Positions 24,865-37,539 of a stretch of 64,000 bases of DNA are shown one piece after another. Both the position numbers and the translations under genes were made by a program. Source of the DNA: Ceratopteris richardii (Eukaryota > Streptophyta > Polypodiopsida > Polypodiales > Pteridaceae); the NCBI GenBank assembly GCA_020310875.1, contig CM035417.1, forward strand, positions 84,538,917-84,602,916, in the 5' to 3' direction. The notes below the pieces were generated by a model. That model ran no database searches, had not been told where the DNA came from, and saw only the letters and a program-made list of their open reading frames with translations. Position 1 is the stretch's first letter, and each line of letters begins with the position of its first letter.

Positions 24865-27777
24865 AACCCACCTAGAGCAAATGATGTGAACACATACACA
24901 GAGTGGCAGATCAGCCCCCACAAGGCCCCTAAAGCTTTGCGAAAAGCTTCAAATGTTTCGTGTGGAAGAGCTTTGGTGAATATGTTTGCCACATTATCTT
25001 GTGTAGGAACATATGAAAAATCAATATCTCTTGCATGAAGGTGCTCTCTCACATACTGATAGTGCACCTCAATATGTTTGGTCCATGCATGAAACACTAG
25101 GTTTTGTGCAACAGCCAATGCACTCTGACTATCAGTGAGAATATGTGTAGCAGCATCAATCTCCATGCAAAGATCCATCAATAGGCATCTCAACCATATA
25201 CACTCCACTATAGTTGTGAAAACTGCCTTGTACTCAGCTTCACAACTCGATGTTGCCACTGTAGGTTGCTTCCTACTCAACCAAGATATGCATGAGTCTC
25301 CAAGGAAAAAGCAATTACCAGTAGTGGACACGCGAGTATCATAACAACCAGCCCAATCACTATTTGTAAAAGCATGCAAGCATGGTTGAATATCTCTTCC
25401 ATAAAAGATACATAAGCTCAAAGTGCCTATGAGATATCTAATCACATGTTTTACCGCTTGCCAATGCTTAGTGCCACGGCTATGCATGAATCGACTCAAC
25501 TAGGAAATTGCATACTGTATATTGGGCCTTGTGTTGCATGCATATATAAGACATCCCACAACTTGCTGATAAAGAGAAAAGTCAAATGCATCGATGGAAT
25601 CCTCCACTGAGAATCTAAATCCTATCTCAACCGATGTGGAAACTGGCTTGCAATCCTCAAAGTCAAAATGCTGAAGTAGTTTTTCAACATACTTTGCTTG
25701 ATGCATAACAATTCCTCCCTCAATGGATACAAACTGGATGCCAAGATAGTAGCTCAAAAGACCAAGATAAGTGACATCAAAAGTATGATGCAAATCAAGC
25801 ATAATAATGTCAAGTTTTGCAACACATGACCCAATCAAGAGTATGTCATCGACATAAAGAACCAACACTATAAGATCAGCCCCATCTTTGCATACATAGA
25901 GTGTGCTTTCAGTTGAACTACATGTGAAGCCAAGAGCAACCAAGTGCTAATGTATTTTGTCATACCATGCACGTGGAACTTGCTTGAGACCATACAAGAC
26001 TTTATGCAAGCGACAAACCATATGCTCTTGCCCTTTCATGGTAAATCTAGGAGGTTGCTTCGCATAGAGATCTTCTTGCAAATCACCATTCAAGAAAGCT
26101 ATTTTTATGTCCAACTGATGTACTTTCCAACCTCGATGGGTAGGAAATGCAACCACAGTACGAATGGTAGTCATGCATGAAGTAGGTGCAAAAGTTTCCT
26201 CATAGTCAATGCCATATTGTTGCACATATCCTTTGGTAACCAGTCTAGCTTTGTAGCGATTAATGCTACCATTAGACTTTCTCTTAATCTTGTAAACCCA
26301 CTTTGTACCAATGGCATTCTTTCCTTTTGGCAATTCACATAACTCCCAAGTACCATTCCTATGTATGGAATCCATTTTTGATTGCATAGTGCTCATCCAA
26401 TGTGGCTCATCATATGCATCTTCAAAATTAAGTGGCTCTTCATTACATGTTGTAGCAATAAGATAATAATCCACAAAATTGCTTGATGCATGGCAAGAGT
26501 TTGATCTTGTTCTACCAAGTAAAGATGCACTCAATTTGCTATCCTGCAAAGTTTGTTTCAGCCACTTTGGCATAGCTTGTGTACTCTTGATAGACATGTG
26601 TTCATTATGTAATACATCATCATGTACATCATGTGTGGGCTGAATTTCATGCTCATTTTGAGCCATATTTTGTCGTAAATGTTCAGCCATATGTGGTTAT
26701 AAATTTCAATTAGTTTCGATATTTTTTGGTTGAAAACTTTCTGCCATGTTTGGCTGGAAAATCTCTACATTTTTAGCTCTATTTTGCTGGAAATTTTCAG
26801 CCCTTTAAGCCTCAGTTGTCTGGTCTACATGGCCATAGTCAAGTGCACCATTTTGGAACAAAGGTATGAGTGTATCGAACACATCTTGTGAGCTAATTGT
26901 TGGCTATTTTTTGCATTCAAGTAGAGGGAAAACTGAATTTTCAACAAATACCACATCTCGACTCACAATAATTGTGTTTGTCAATGGATGGTACAAACGA
27001 TATCCTTTACTTTCAGCACTATAACCAAGAAATATATATTTCTTTGCCTTGTCATCTAGTTTGTGACATTGTTGTGATGGCACAAGAGCATATGCCAAAC
27101 AATCAAACATGTTCATATGACTAACCATAGGCTTATGTCCATTCCAAGCCTCATAAAGAGTAATGACTCTCAATGCTTTTGTAGGGTAGCGATTAACACA
27201 TATTTTGCACACATGATCACTTCCATCCAAAACTTATCAGGAAGATGCTTTCCTTTAACCATACATCATGCCATTTCAAGTAGAGTTTTATTTTTATGCT
27301 TGGCAACACCATTTTGCTGACGTGTATATGGCATCATAAATTTGTGTGAGATACCTCTTTCATGAAGAAAAGCATTAATCTCATGTGACATGTATTCACC
27401 AACACGATCCGTGCATAGAGTCAAAAGCTTTTGTGAAGAAAAAATTTCATCCATAGCAAAAAATACTTTGAAGCAAGAAAATACCTTGTTCTTTGCTTTC
27501 ATAGGATACACCTATGTATGGTGAGTAGCATCATCAATGAAGGTAAAAAAATATACATGCTTCCCAAAAGATGGAGTCTTGACGGGACCACATACATCAC
27601 TCTGAACAAGCTATAATTTTCTTGTAGTGTGTATATGACTATCTTTTGGAAAAGAAGCACGATGCATTTTTCCAAGAATGAAACCTTCACATGCATGCTT
27701 TTCAATGGACTCAAGTGTTGGAAAACCAATAACCGTGTTCTTCTTTTGCAAGTAAAGAAAACTATTGAAGTTCAAGT

Positions 27778-29049
27778 TGTGAAGAGATGGATAGGTATGT
27801 GCTTGAAGATGAAGAGGTCTTGCAAAATCCTTGATCTACACCAACCAAATGAACTCCAAAAGTATGTGGTGGGACATTTTAGCTTGCCAATGGATGTATT
27901 AGACAGCCTATGTACCTTGGAAGATCACTCTCAAAAAGATAGATAAAAAAAGATAAGTTGGAGTTAGCTCAGAGGTGAAGAACTTCCTATTTTGGTTCAT
28001 ACACCTGTCCAGTGTTTTGCATAATTCTCTGAGCACAGCAGCAATTAGCTTAATTCCTTTGGCAAACTCTAGTTAACATAAAGAGCTAACTTTCAAGAGT
28101 AATATCATAAAAAATAATGAACCACACACTGAGAATGATGTTAAAAAAGTGATGACATCATCCCGATTTTCACGGGTTGCTACAGTAATGAGACCATTGA
28201 GCAGAAAAATGAACATAACTCAAGCTTTAAAAATCCAATGATTATGAAAATTTGTATGCTTATACTAGATAGTATGTTGAATCCAACAAGGTTTAAATCA
28301 TTGATTTGGGTATGTACACACTGAGAAATAGCTCTGACAAGATGAGTAAAAAAGTCGGGTACCTGAGAGAGAAGTGAAAATGAACAGATAGAGTTGACTT
28401 CAACTGGACATAACTGAAGATTAAAACACCCAAATGAAATGAAAATTTGTGAGCATATAGTAGACTTATAGAGATAACTTCACCAAGTTACATCACTAAA
28501 AATGATGCACCAAGCTTAAACAAACCATCTCTGCAATCTGACTGAGAAAATTGATAGATATGGCAGTGAGTAGTACACTTCACAAGAACATGGAAATATG
28601 AACTCAAATGATCATGAAAATGAAAGAACATTGATTTTACAACACAATGGACTTACTGATACATATGTGTGCATTGAAACCACACCTTGATATGGCATAA
28701 AGCTCAGCTCTTTGAGGTCTTCTCTGAGGTCTCTCTAACCACGACTAAAGCTATCATCTATTTATAATTGAGCTTGGGAGGCTAACTTCCCTCAATCACT
28801 CTCCAATCAATTAGTGATTGATTTGATTTTCTATCTACCACAAATATCAAATTCGTGGCTCCTTTTTCCCTTTTTGATCAAGTGGACTCAACCACTTAAG
28901 ATTCTTTCACTTTTACATTAAGTAAAGTCTTCAAAAGCTACAAGAGGTAGTTCACAAGTGAACTTTACATTGTCTTCATTTTAAGGCTTCTTCTTTGAAT
29001 TTGTGGGACTCAAGCCAATACTTAGGCTTGTCATAGACTTGCTCCAACA
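27778..29049 (-). repeat. 3' LTR of copia G (about 1272 bp)
   Basis: Matches 33298-34570 along its whole length. In minus orientation it starts TGTTGGAGCAAGTC. Confidence 0.95.
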
Positions 29050-29099
29050 GCTCCCTCTCAAGCCAAGTATGCTTGAGGTCTTCAATCTTCCAAGATTAC

Positions 29100-30600
29100 C
29101 TACAAACCTATCATAGCCTTGAATTTGCAAAGCTTTGTACCATCCAATGCTTTGGTTAGAATATCTGCACATTGTTGATGAGTGGACACATATGATATCT
29201 GAATCTCTTTGCTTAGAACCTTCTCTCGTACAGAGTGATAACGAATTTCAATATGTTTAGTCCTTGCATGAAAAATAGGATTAGGAGTCAAATGAATAGA
29301 ACTGCTATTGTCACCAATAATAGTTGGAGTTCCAAACTCCAATCCAAGATCTGTGAATAATGTCTTCATCCACATAGCTTCCTAAGTAGCTATGGCAGGA
29401 CCTCTGTACTCAGCCTTTGTGGAAGAAAGAGCAACTGTAGGTTGCTTCTTGGATGACCATGAAATAAGCTTTGAACCTACAAAAGTAAGATATCTTGAAG
29501 TGCTCCTTCTATCTTCCTTGGAACCAGCACAATCTGCATCAGAAAATAGCTTCAAACCTAAATCAGATACATAAGGATAATAAAGTCCTTCATTTATGGT
29601 TCCTTTGAGATACTTGAGAATCGTTTTGGCAGCATCCATGTGTGGTTTCCTTGGTGTGTGCATAAATTGACTTAGCACACTCACACTGTAACATATATCT
29701 ACTCTTGTCAATGTGGCATAGTTGAGATTACCCACTAGACTTTGATATGATGTGATGTCCTGTATGAGTTCACCTTCGTGTGAGCTCAATTTGTGATTGA
29801 CCTCCATTGGAGTACCTACAATCTTACAATCTTGGATCTTGAATTTTGCCAACATGTCCTTAATGTACTTTCTTTGAGTGAGAAACAAACCATGATCTTT
29901 TTAGACAACTTCCAAACCTAGGAAGTAGGTAAGTGAACCCAAATCACTTATCTTGAACTCTTCTCTCATCTGATCTTTGATCTTCTTCATACCATCTGCA
30001 TCATTTCTGTCAATATAATATCATCTACATATACACATAGGTAGATGATCTCAGAATTACTCTTTTTAATAAAGAGTGAAGGATCTGCCTTGCTTGGTTG
30101 AAAGCCTTTGTCTTGGAAGAATGAAACAAGCTTGAAATTCCAAGCTCTTGGGGCTTGGTTGAGACCATACAATGCTTTGTTAAGTTTACACACATAATCA
30201 TGATAAACTTGATTCTCAAAACTAGGTGGTTTTGCCATATATACCTCTTCTGTTATCCAACCATTCAAGAATGCATTCTTTACATCTAGTTGAAGTATCT
30301 TCCAATTCTTGGAAGAAGCAATACTAAGTAACACTCTGATTGTAGGCATCTTGGCTACAAGAGAAAAAGTTTCTTCATAATCAAATCCTTGAGTTTGTGC
30401 ACAGCCTTTTGCTATAAGTCTTGCCTCATACCTGTTTATGGAACCATCCGAATTCTTCTTGAGCTTGTAGAACCATCTTGAGCCTATTACCTTCATAGAT
30501 GAAGTCTTGGGCACCAAATCCCAAGTGTTGTTTTCCTCAAGTGCTTCAATTTCTTCCTTCATTGCATGCTTCCATTTTTGCTTTGGCCTCTTCAAATCAT
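29100..30600 (-). pseudogene. Copia G reverse transcriptase and RNase H
   Basis: The reverse transcriptase has WFYKLKKNSDG, QLDVKNAFLNGWI and VYVDDIIL (near 30010). RNase H follows with STSRYLTFVGSKLISW, LSSTKAEYRG, HARTKHIEIRYHSVRE and CADILTKALDG. A fossil with several breaks, of the same broad copia type as J. Confidence 0.85.
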
Positions 30601-30829
30601 GATGGATCCTCTTGATTTATGTCCTGTGCTATGTAGATAGAATGTTTAGTTACTAATGAGGTGTCATATCCATACCTTTCTGGCTTTTTGTTTTCCCTCA
30701 TAGATCTTCTTAGGCCATGATGTGATGATTCTACCTCATGTCCAAGTTCCTACAATTTTGCTTTACCTTTAGACTTCCATGCTTTGATCTTTTCCATCTG
30801 AGATTCTTCATCATCCTCTGAGGTGTCTT

Positions 30830-31800
30830 GTTCTTAAATCTTTGGTTGTTCTCTACCAAGCTTTGGAAAATCTTCTTCAAGATCATATGGTAAATTGACC
30901 TTCCTGCATGAATCTTCATACCATGAATTGTTCTCATCAAAAACTACATCTCTGCTTACCAAGAATCCTTTGTTGGCAGGATTGTATAACCTGTAGCCCT
31001 TTTGATTGTTGTCATATCCAATGAATATGCACCTTTTTGCCTTTGGATCCATCTTGCCTCTAACATGTGAAGGAACATGAGCATAAGCAATGAATATTCT
31101 TTACAATGATCTAAGCTTGGTCTTCTTCCATTCCAAGCCTCATATGGAGTCATCCCATCAAGGGATTTTGAAGGCAACCTGTTAATCAAGTAAGTGGTTG
31201 TAGATACAGCCTGAGCCCATAAGTAATTAGGTAAATGCTTTTCATTCAACATAGACCTTGCAGCTTCAACAATTGTCCTATTCCTTCTTTCTACCACTCC
31301 ATTTTGCTCAGGAGTGTACCTTGTAGTTACCTCTCTTTTGATTCCTCTTTCTTGAAGAAAAGAATCAAACTCATGGGAGAAGTATTCGCCCCCTCCATCT
31401 GACCTTAGCCTTTTTAGTGATTTACCTGTTTGATTCTCCACAAGAGCCACATATCTTTTGAAACATGAAAAAAATTCATCTTTGTGTTTCATAAAGAATA
31501 GGATAGTCCATCTGTTGCAATCATCAGTAAAGGAGACATAATACCTTGATCCAGATAATGAAGCTTCCTTGCTACGTCCCCATACATCTGTATGAACCAA
31601 CTCCAAGAGATCTCCATGCATATAACCTTTCTTCATGAATGGTAACCTGTGAGACTTTCCAAATTGACATGCACTAAACTTATAAATCATATGTTGTTTT
31701 GACAAGTTAGGGAGTCCAAGTACACTTTGGTCCCTGCAAATTTGTTTTAATGACCTTTCACTAATATATGCTAACCTTCTGTGCCATACTTCCAATTCTG
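30830..31800 (-). pseudogene. Copia G integrase
   Basis: The GAG-pre-integrase part begins EVWHRRLAYISERSL. The integrase core has ELVHTDVWG, YYVSFTDDCNRW, LRSDGGGEY and YTPEQNGVVERRNRT, in the spacing of the D,D-35-E family. The region ends with GYRLYNPANKGFLVSRDVVF, the usual copia integrase C-terminal word. Confidence 0.9.
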
Positions 31801-31807
31801 TGAATGT

Positions 31808-33280
31808 CTAACTACCATAATTAAAGAGAGCACTGTTTCTAGTGTCTTGTAGTTCAAATGTGAACAATCTATATGTCTTTTCACCTTTTGAAATTCTTTT
31901 GAATCCTTGACTTGGATCTTCAACAAATGCTCCTTCTTTTGTGAACCTGACTTGCAACCCTTTCTCTACTATCTGCCCAACATGTATCAAATTCTTTGTA
32001 ATGGTAGGGACATAGAGTACGTTAGTGAGTAGGTTGATGTTTCCATCAGGTGCTTTGCCATTTCCTATTTTCTCCATAAGATGTCTTGTGTCATCTCCTG
32101 TTTGTACCTGATGCTTATTCCTTGGATCTTCCAAATCTGATAGGAGAGATACATTTCCTGCCACATGATTGGAGCAACCTGAATCTATGTAAAAAACATG
32201 CTCATCAGATTTACCTTGTGGCATAGCCATGTTCATGATCAATAATAAATCCTCTTTGTTTGAGTCTTCTGTGTAGTTATTGAAGTCTCTCCTTCCTTTG
32301 TAGCCTCCATGATAGTTTGAATGATTGTAGTTGTTGTAATTGCCATGGTAGTTGTTGAACCTTCCTCTTGAGTAGCCATAACCTCCTATATTGTATCTTC
32401 TTCCTCTTTGATTCCTAGAATTCCTAAAGCAATTTTCAGTTGTATGATTAGTTAGTTCACAAATAGAAGAGGGGTTGGAGTCTTGGGATCTCCCCCTGCC
32501 TTGTCTACCTCCTCTTCCTCTACCTCTACCATGTCTTCCTCTACCTGCATAGTTAGCTTGATATGTACCTGCTTCATCATCCACTTTCTTTGCCTTTCCT
32601 TGGTTATCTTTGGACTTGCTTTTATCAGTGTATAAAGCTGAAGATTGATTACCTTTAGAGCTTTCTCCATTTTTTATAAGATTTGCCTCTTGAGTAAGTA
32701 GTTGTCCAATGAGTGTATTGAAATCAAGTACATGCATGTCCATGTACAAATCCATAGCTCTGGTGAATGCTTCCCACTTGTCATCTTCCTTCAAGACATT
32801 GATGACCTGCCTTACAATTTGCTCTTCATCTATTATCTCTCTAATGCTTCCCAACTGATCTGCTATGTCCTTGAGCTTTGTGACAAAATCAGTCACATTT
32901 TGTTTGGGAGCTTTCTTGGGATTTGTGAAACCTAGCCATAGTTGATGCTTCCTAGCTTTGGTACTTGAAGAGAAGAAGGCTTCAAGTGCATCCCACACTT
33001 CTTGAGATGTCTTACAACTTCTAATGTGAGGCAACAAAAAATATGAGATAGAGTTGAGGAGATAAGACCTTGCAAGTGCATCCTTGGAGCACCATGTGCT
33101 CAATCTTTCTTGCTCTTCTTGTGTTGGTTGACTTTTGTTCCTGAAACTTGGCATAACTTCATCTCCAACCACATAATCATATAAACTTCTACCTTGGAGA
33201 TAAGCTTCCATTCTAAATGACCAAGTTAAGTAGTTACCTCTGTCCAATTTGTCAATTGATGAAGGAAATCCATCTGCCAT
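31808..33280 (-). CDS. Copia G gag and protease
   Basis: A 490-codon frame starts MADGFPSSIDKLDRGNY a few bases after the primer site. It has a UBN2-type Gag body (LLPHIRSCKTSQEVWDALE), then an Arg/Gly-rich stretch near residues 245-270 and an Asn/Tyr/Gly-rich stretch near residues 295-335 that probably binds RNA. It ends with a protease having FYIDSGCSNHVAG. Only part of a CCHC knuckle is visible between the two low-complexity stretches. The Gag is related to that of copia J. Confidence 0.85.
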   Translation of the reverse strand: MADGFPSSIDKLDRGNYLTWSFRMEAYLQGRSLYDYVVGDEVMPSFRNKSQPTQEEQERLSTWCSKDALARSYLLNSISYFLLPHIRSCKTSQEVWDALEAFFSSSTKARKHQLWLGFTNPKKAPKQNVTDFVTKLKDIADQLGSIREIIDEEQIVRQVINVLKEDDKWEAFTRAMDLYMDMHVLDFNTLIGQLLTQEANLIKNGESSKGNQSSALYTDKSKSKDNQGKAKKVDDEAGTYQANYAGRGRHGRGRGRGGRQGRGRSQDSNPSSICELTNHTTENCFRNSRNQRGRRYNIGGYGYSRGRFNNYHGNYNNYNHSNYHGGYKGRRDFNNYTEDSNKEDLLLIMNMAMPQGKSDEHVFYIDSGCSNHVAGNVSLLSDLEDPRNKHQVQTGDDTRHLMEKIGNGKAPDGNINLLTNVLYVPTITKNLIHVGQIVEKGLQVRFTKEGAFVEDPSQGFKRISKGEKTYRLFTFELQDTRNSALFNYGS

Positions 33281-33297
33281 CCTTGCTCTGATACCAC

Positions 33298-34570
33298 TGT
33301 AAAGAGATGGACAGGTATGTGGTTGAAGATGAAGAGGTGTTGCAAAATCCTTGATCTACACCAGCCAAATGAACTCGAGGAGTATGTGGTGGGCCTGTTT
33401 AGCTTTCCAATGGATGTATTAGACACCCTATGTACCTTGGAAGATCACTCTCAAAAAGATAGATCAAAACAGATAAGGTAGAGTTAGCTCAGAGGTGAAG
33501 AACCTGCTATTTTGATTCATACACCTGTCCAATGTTTTCCATAATTCTCTAAGCACAACAGCAATTAGCTTAATTCCTTTTGGGTAAGTCTAGTTAACTT
33601 AAAGAGATAACTTTCAAGAGTAATGTCATAAAAAATAATGAACCACACACTGAGAATGATGTTTAACAAGTGATGATATCATCCCGATTTTCATGGGTTG
33701 CTACAGTAATGAGACCACTGAGCAGAAAAATGAACATAACTCAAGCTTTAAAAATCCAATGATTATGAAAATCTGTATGCTTATACTAGACAGTATGCGG
33801 ATTCTAGAAAGGCTTAAATCATTGAATATGGGTAATTACACACTGAGAAACAGCTGTGACAAGATGAGTAAAAAAGTCAGATACCTGACAGAGAAGTGAA
33901 AATGAACAGATAGGGTTGACATCAATTGAACATAACTGAAGATTGAAACACCCAAATGAAATGAAAATTTGTGAGCATATGATAGACTTATAGAGCTAAC
34001 GTTATCAAGTTAAATCACTGAAAAAGATGCACCAAGTGCAGAGAAACCATCTCTGCAATCTGACTAAGAAAACTGAGAGATATGGCAGTGAGTAGTACAC
34101 TTCACAAGAACATGGAAATATGAACTCAAATGATCATGAAAATGAAAGTATATTGATTTTACAACACAATGACTTATTGATACATATGTGTGCATTGAAA
34201 TCACACCTTGATATGGAATAAAGCTCAGCTCTTCGAGGTTGTCTCTGAGGTCTCTCTAACCACGACTAAAGCTATCATCTATTTATAGTTGAGCTTGGGA
34301 GGCTAACTTCCCTCATTCACTCTCCAATCAATTAGTGATTGATTTGATTCTTTATCTACCACAAATCACGAATTCATGGCTCCTCTTTCCCTTTTTGATC
34401 AAGTGGACTCAACCACTTAAGATTCTTTCACTTTTATATTAAGTAAAGTCTTCAAAAGTTACAAGAGGTAGTTCACAAGTAAACTTTACATTGTCTTCAT
34501 TTTAAGGCTTCTTCTTTGAATTTGTGGGACTCAAGCCAATACTTAGACTTGTCATAGACTTGCTCCAACA
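33298..34570 (-). repeat. 5' LTR of copia G (1273 bp)
   Basis: Ends CTCTTTACA in minus orientation, next to the primer site at 33284-33296. CAAGT follows on the right. Confidence 0.95.
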
Positions 34571-35849
34571 CAAGTGACCAAAAGGAGCATGCCAAAGCTC
34601 CATTTCAGTCATGGAAGAAGTATGAGCAACCAAGGCATTCGAGGCAGTCCTCTTGTATGTATCCATGTGATACAAACCATTACATAATGTACCCGACATA
34701 ATGATAATATCACCATTGCTGAAATCATGAACCATACACTTATCATCAACAAAGTGTACATGAAGTCCAACTTTGGCAATCAACGAAACTAAAATCAAGT
34801 TTTCTTGGTACCAAGTACATACAATGCATTTTTCAAGAGAATCACACCTCCATTTGCAGCCATAAGCTCAATTTCTCCAACTCCAATGATAGGATAAGAG
34901 GCACTGTTTGCACATACCACATGTCCTCCTTTGGGTGCATCTTTCAAAGATGCAAAAAATCTTTTGCATGATGTTATGTGCTTTGAAGCACCACTATCAA
35001 AGAACCCATTTGAATTATCCTCATTCACAACCATACATTCAGAATGCAAAGATGCATCATAATGACATGTAACAACACATGCCCAAAAATCTTGAGCCAT
35101 GTTAGCTTTATCATTCTTTGCATTTTATTCCTTCTTTTTTTCATTGCGTTTAGCAAGCTTTCTACACTCATCAATAGTATGAGCAGCCTTTCAGCAATAT
35201 TTGCATCTCTTCTTCTTTTGCAAATCAGCATCATTAGAGAAATGAGTGGAAGATGAAGCTTGAGGCTTTGATTTTGATGAACCCAAAGCTGAACCATACT
35301 TGCTTTTCCCCTTTTGTGAGATAGCAAGTGCTTGCGTTCCCTCAATCAAACCACTCCTATTCACTCTAGATTGCTCTTCTTGCAAAAGAAGAGACACAAC
35401 CTCATCAAATGCATACATATTAGGATTCCCTTTTGCAACCAAATGGAGTGTAGTAGCAAATCTTTGAAAATATTCTGGTAATCCTTTCAACAATGTAGAA
35501 ATGAGTGATGCATCTAGAATAATCTCATCTATGTTTGCAAATTTCTCTTTCAAGTCCTTGATGTGTGTCACATACACATCCACAGACTCATTTTCAGCCA
35601 TACATACATCCTCAAGTTGCTTCCTCCAGTATGCAACACGTGGTTCATTACGCATGGCATACAAAGAAGCAAGAGTGTACCATGCTTGTCTTGATGTAGA
35701 ACATGAACGAATGTGTGAACTATATGATGCTTCACAAAAAGCGCAATCAATGCATGAGCTTGAGCATCTTTTCCATCCCATCTAAGTTGCTCCTGTGTAG
35801 ATGGAGAAGGAGAAACCATAGTACTTGAGGAAGAAGCTCCATCAGTGAT

Positions 35850-36595
35850 AGTAAATTATGAAGTAGAAGAACCTACAGGTATTCGATCTATGCAATCATG
35901 TTCAAAGTATCCAGGTTTACCACAATTCTAGCATCCTTTACTATCATTACCAAAATAATTTCTTTGGAAATTTTTGCGACCTCTTTGGCTCCCCGTTCCT
36001 CAAAACTATCCTCTTCTCTTGCATGATTCTGTTGTTGACCTTGGTCTTGGTTACTGTTTTCTCTTCCACTTTTGAAACCTCTATCTCTCCCTCTTCCTCT
36101 GCCAGAGTAGAATACCTACTCATAACTAGGTTTTCCTTGGGAGTTTGAATCCTCACCAAGATTCTTTTCTTCAATAATCAGCATAGATACCAGATCAGCA
36201 ACATTTGGAATATTTTCCCTAGTCAGTATAGAAGTTTTGAACTGCTTATATGGAACTCCTAAACTAGGAAGCCACACTTCCACCTTATCATCATCATCTA
36301 CGTTCACACCAATAGATGCAAGTGACTCACATATGCTTTTGATTTTTAGGGTGTAGTCACTTACCAACATGCCCTTCTTCTCCGATCTATGCAGCTCCTT
36401 CTTGAGTTGCAATTTCCGTGCCTTTGTATTAATCTCATACAATGTGACCAAACTGTTCCAAGACTCTTTCGGAGTCTTGGCATCCTGTATGTGTCCAATC
36501 ATGCTATCCTGTATGCTAACAGAAAGCCAATACATTACCTTTCGTACTCCTTGATTCCATTCTTCATATGCTCTTAACTAGTCTACAGTCTGATC
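35850..36595 (-). pseudogene. Copia H gag fragment
   Basis: The minus strand encodes a Gag of a different copia family: YWLSVSIQDSMIGHIQDAK, ESWNSLVTLYE, KIKSICESLASIG. A basic Arg/Gly tail and a knuckle-like NCGKPGYFEHDC follow near 35895-35935. No pol or LTR of this family was recognised. It abuts the gag end of copia F. Confidence 0.8.
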
Positions 36596-36599
36596 CCTC

Positions 36600-37300
36600 T
36601 CAGAAGCAACTAGTAAGATAGAGAGGTGACATGCTCCTATTATCAAAGCCATAGAAACATTTTGTAAAGGAAAGATAAAGGAATGACCACAATTACTTCC
36701 TTTTGCTTTATGGTCCAATCGTGTGGCATGTGTTAGAACCACTAGATTCATGCATGTGGAGTTGACGTATAGCCAAAAACCTCTTTTTCCCATTGAGTCT
36801 CACATTGTTACATGGACTTCACTATCTTGGAAAGGTAATGTATCACATGAAGATTTTCTTGCTTTAAGAGTTGAACAAATAGAACAAGGATTAACAAATG
36901 TAGAAAAAGCATCTATTAGAATAAATGAATCATGTTTAAAAAATAAAGTGCTTTTTGACAAGATACATTTTTTGCATCCACACTCCATTTCTACTAATGA
37001 TTGAGCCTTATTCTATGATAGTTCCTTATATAATCAACATGATGCATGATGAAAGCTTATGAAAAAATGGTTTGGTCCCTATGTAGTCACTCATGTTTAT
37101 GAAAATGGAACTTGCCCATGAAAACAACTTGATGGAACTATGCCAAATAATCCAATAGTGGGAAAGAGAGTAAAAGAATTCAAGAAAAGTGAATGTGAGG
37201 ATTATATTGTGGATGAGAAAATCAATGAGAATTCAAGCGATAGTGAAAATGATGAGATTGATGAAAATGAAGTGGATTTTGAAACATGAAAAAAAATTGC
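36600..37300 (+). pseudogene. Ty3/gypsy I integrase tail
   Basis: The plus-strand translation gives an integrase core end (QKPLFPIESHIVTW) and a C-terminal region with KKWFGPYVVTHVYENGTC, GKRVKEF and an acidic tail. It is related to the tail of gypsy E (PYVVMYVFENGMYVL region) but lies on the opposite strand and is clearly diverged. An old fragment with several breaks. Confidence 0.75.
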
Positions 37301-37518
37301 ATTGATTTGTTCTCTTTCTTAATTTATGTTTTGTTAAAAAAAATAAAAAAATAAACAAAAATACTTTTATCATGTTTATTATTTATTAGAAAAGCTCAAA
37401 GGTGTGTTATTTTTTGGTCTCAAGAAAAAGCAAAAAGAAAGAGGGATCTCCAACATTCTATTTCTTTCCTTAAGAAATGATGATGAAAACATGCTTTGAA
37501 TTTTTTAACATCATTCTA

Positions 37519-37539
37519 TTGATATATTTAGGTAGTGAT
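37519..37539 (+). repeat. 21-bp tip of a copia D-type LTR
   Basis: These 21 bases are identical to bases 3-23 of the copia D LTR (TGATATATTTAGGTAG core). They stop exactly where the copia J LTR begins, as if J had inserted into such an LTR. Confidence 0.6.

Larger units (their letters stand above)
27778..34570 (-). mobile_element. Ty1/copia element G, full length, with CAAGT target duplication
   Basis: LTRs of about 1.27 kb (27778-29049 and 33298-34570) frame a minus-strand gag-pol. CAAGT is duplicated at 27773-27777 and 34571-34575. The primer binding site TGGTATCAGAGCA (minus) lies at 33284-33296, and a purine tract abuts the 3' LTR at 29050-29062. Over the roughly 430 bases I compared, the LTRs differ by about 8%, so this copy is clearly older than copia D or gypsy K. 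It is broken, with about six breaks, but its layout is complete. It was inserted inside copia F. Confidence 0.95.
24572..35830 (-). mobile_element. Ty1/copia element F, split by copia G
   Basis: F occupies 24572-27777 and 34571-about 35830. Right to left, the right part carries gag (about 35781-35190, with an LRWDGKDAQAHALIA opening like copia D), a nucleocapsid knuckle region, protease (FFDSGASKHIT, about 35000) and GAG-pre-integrase (about 34790-34580). The left part carries integrase (27730-26900), reverse transcriptase (26690-25520) and RNase H (about 25480-24930). The 3' LTR is at 24572-24864; the matching right LTR was not identified. It is old, with ten or more breaks. Copia G sits in its integrase region with target duplication CAAGT. 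Confidence 0.85.
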
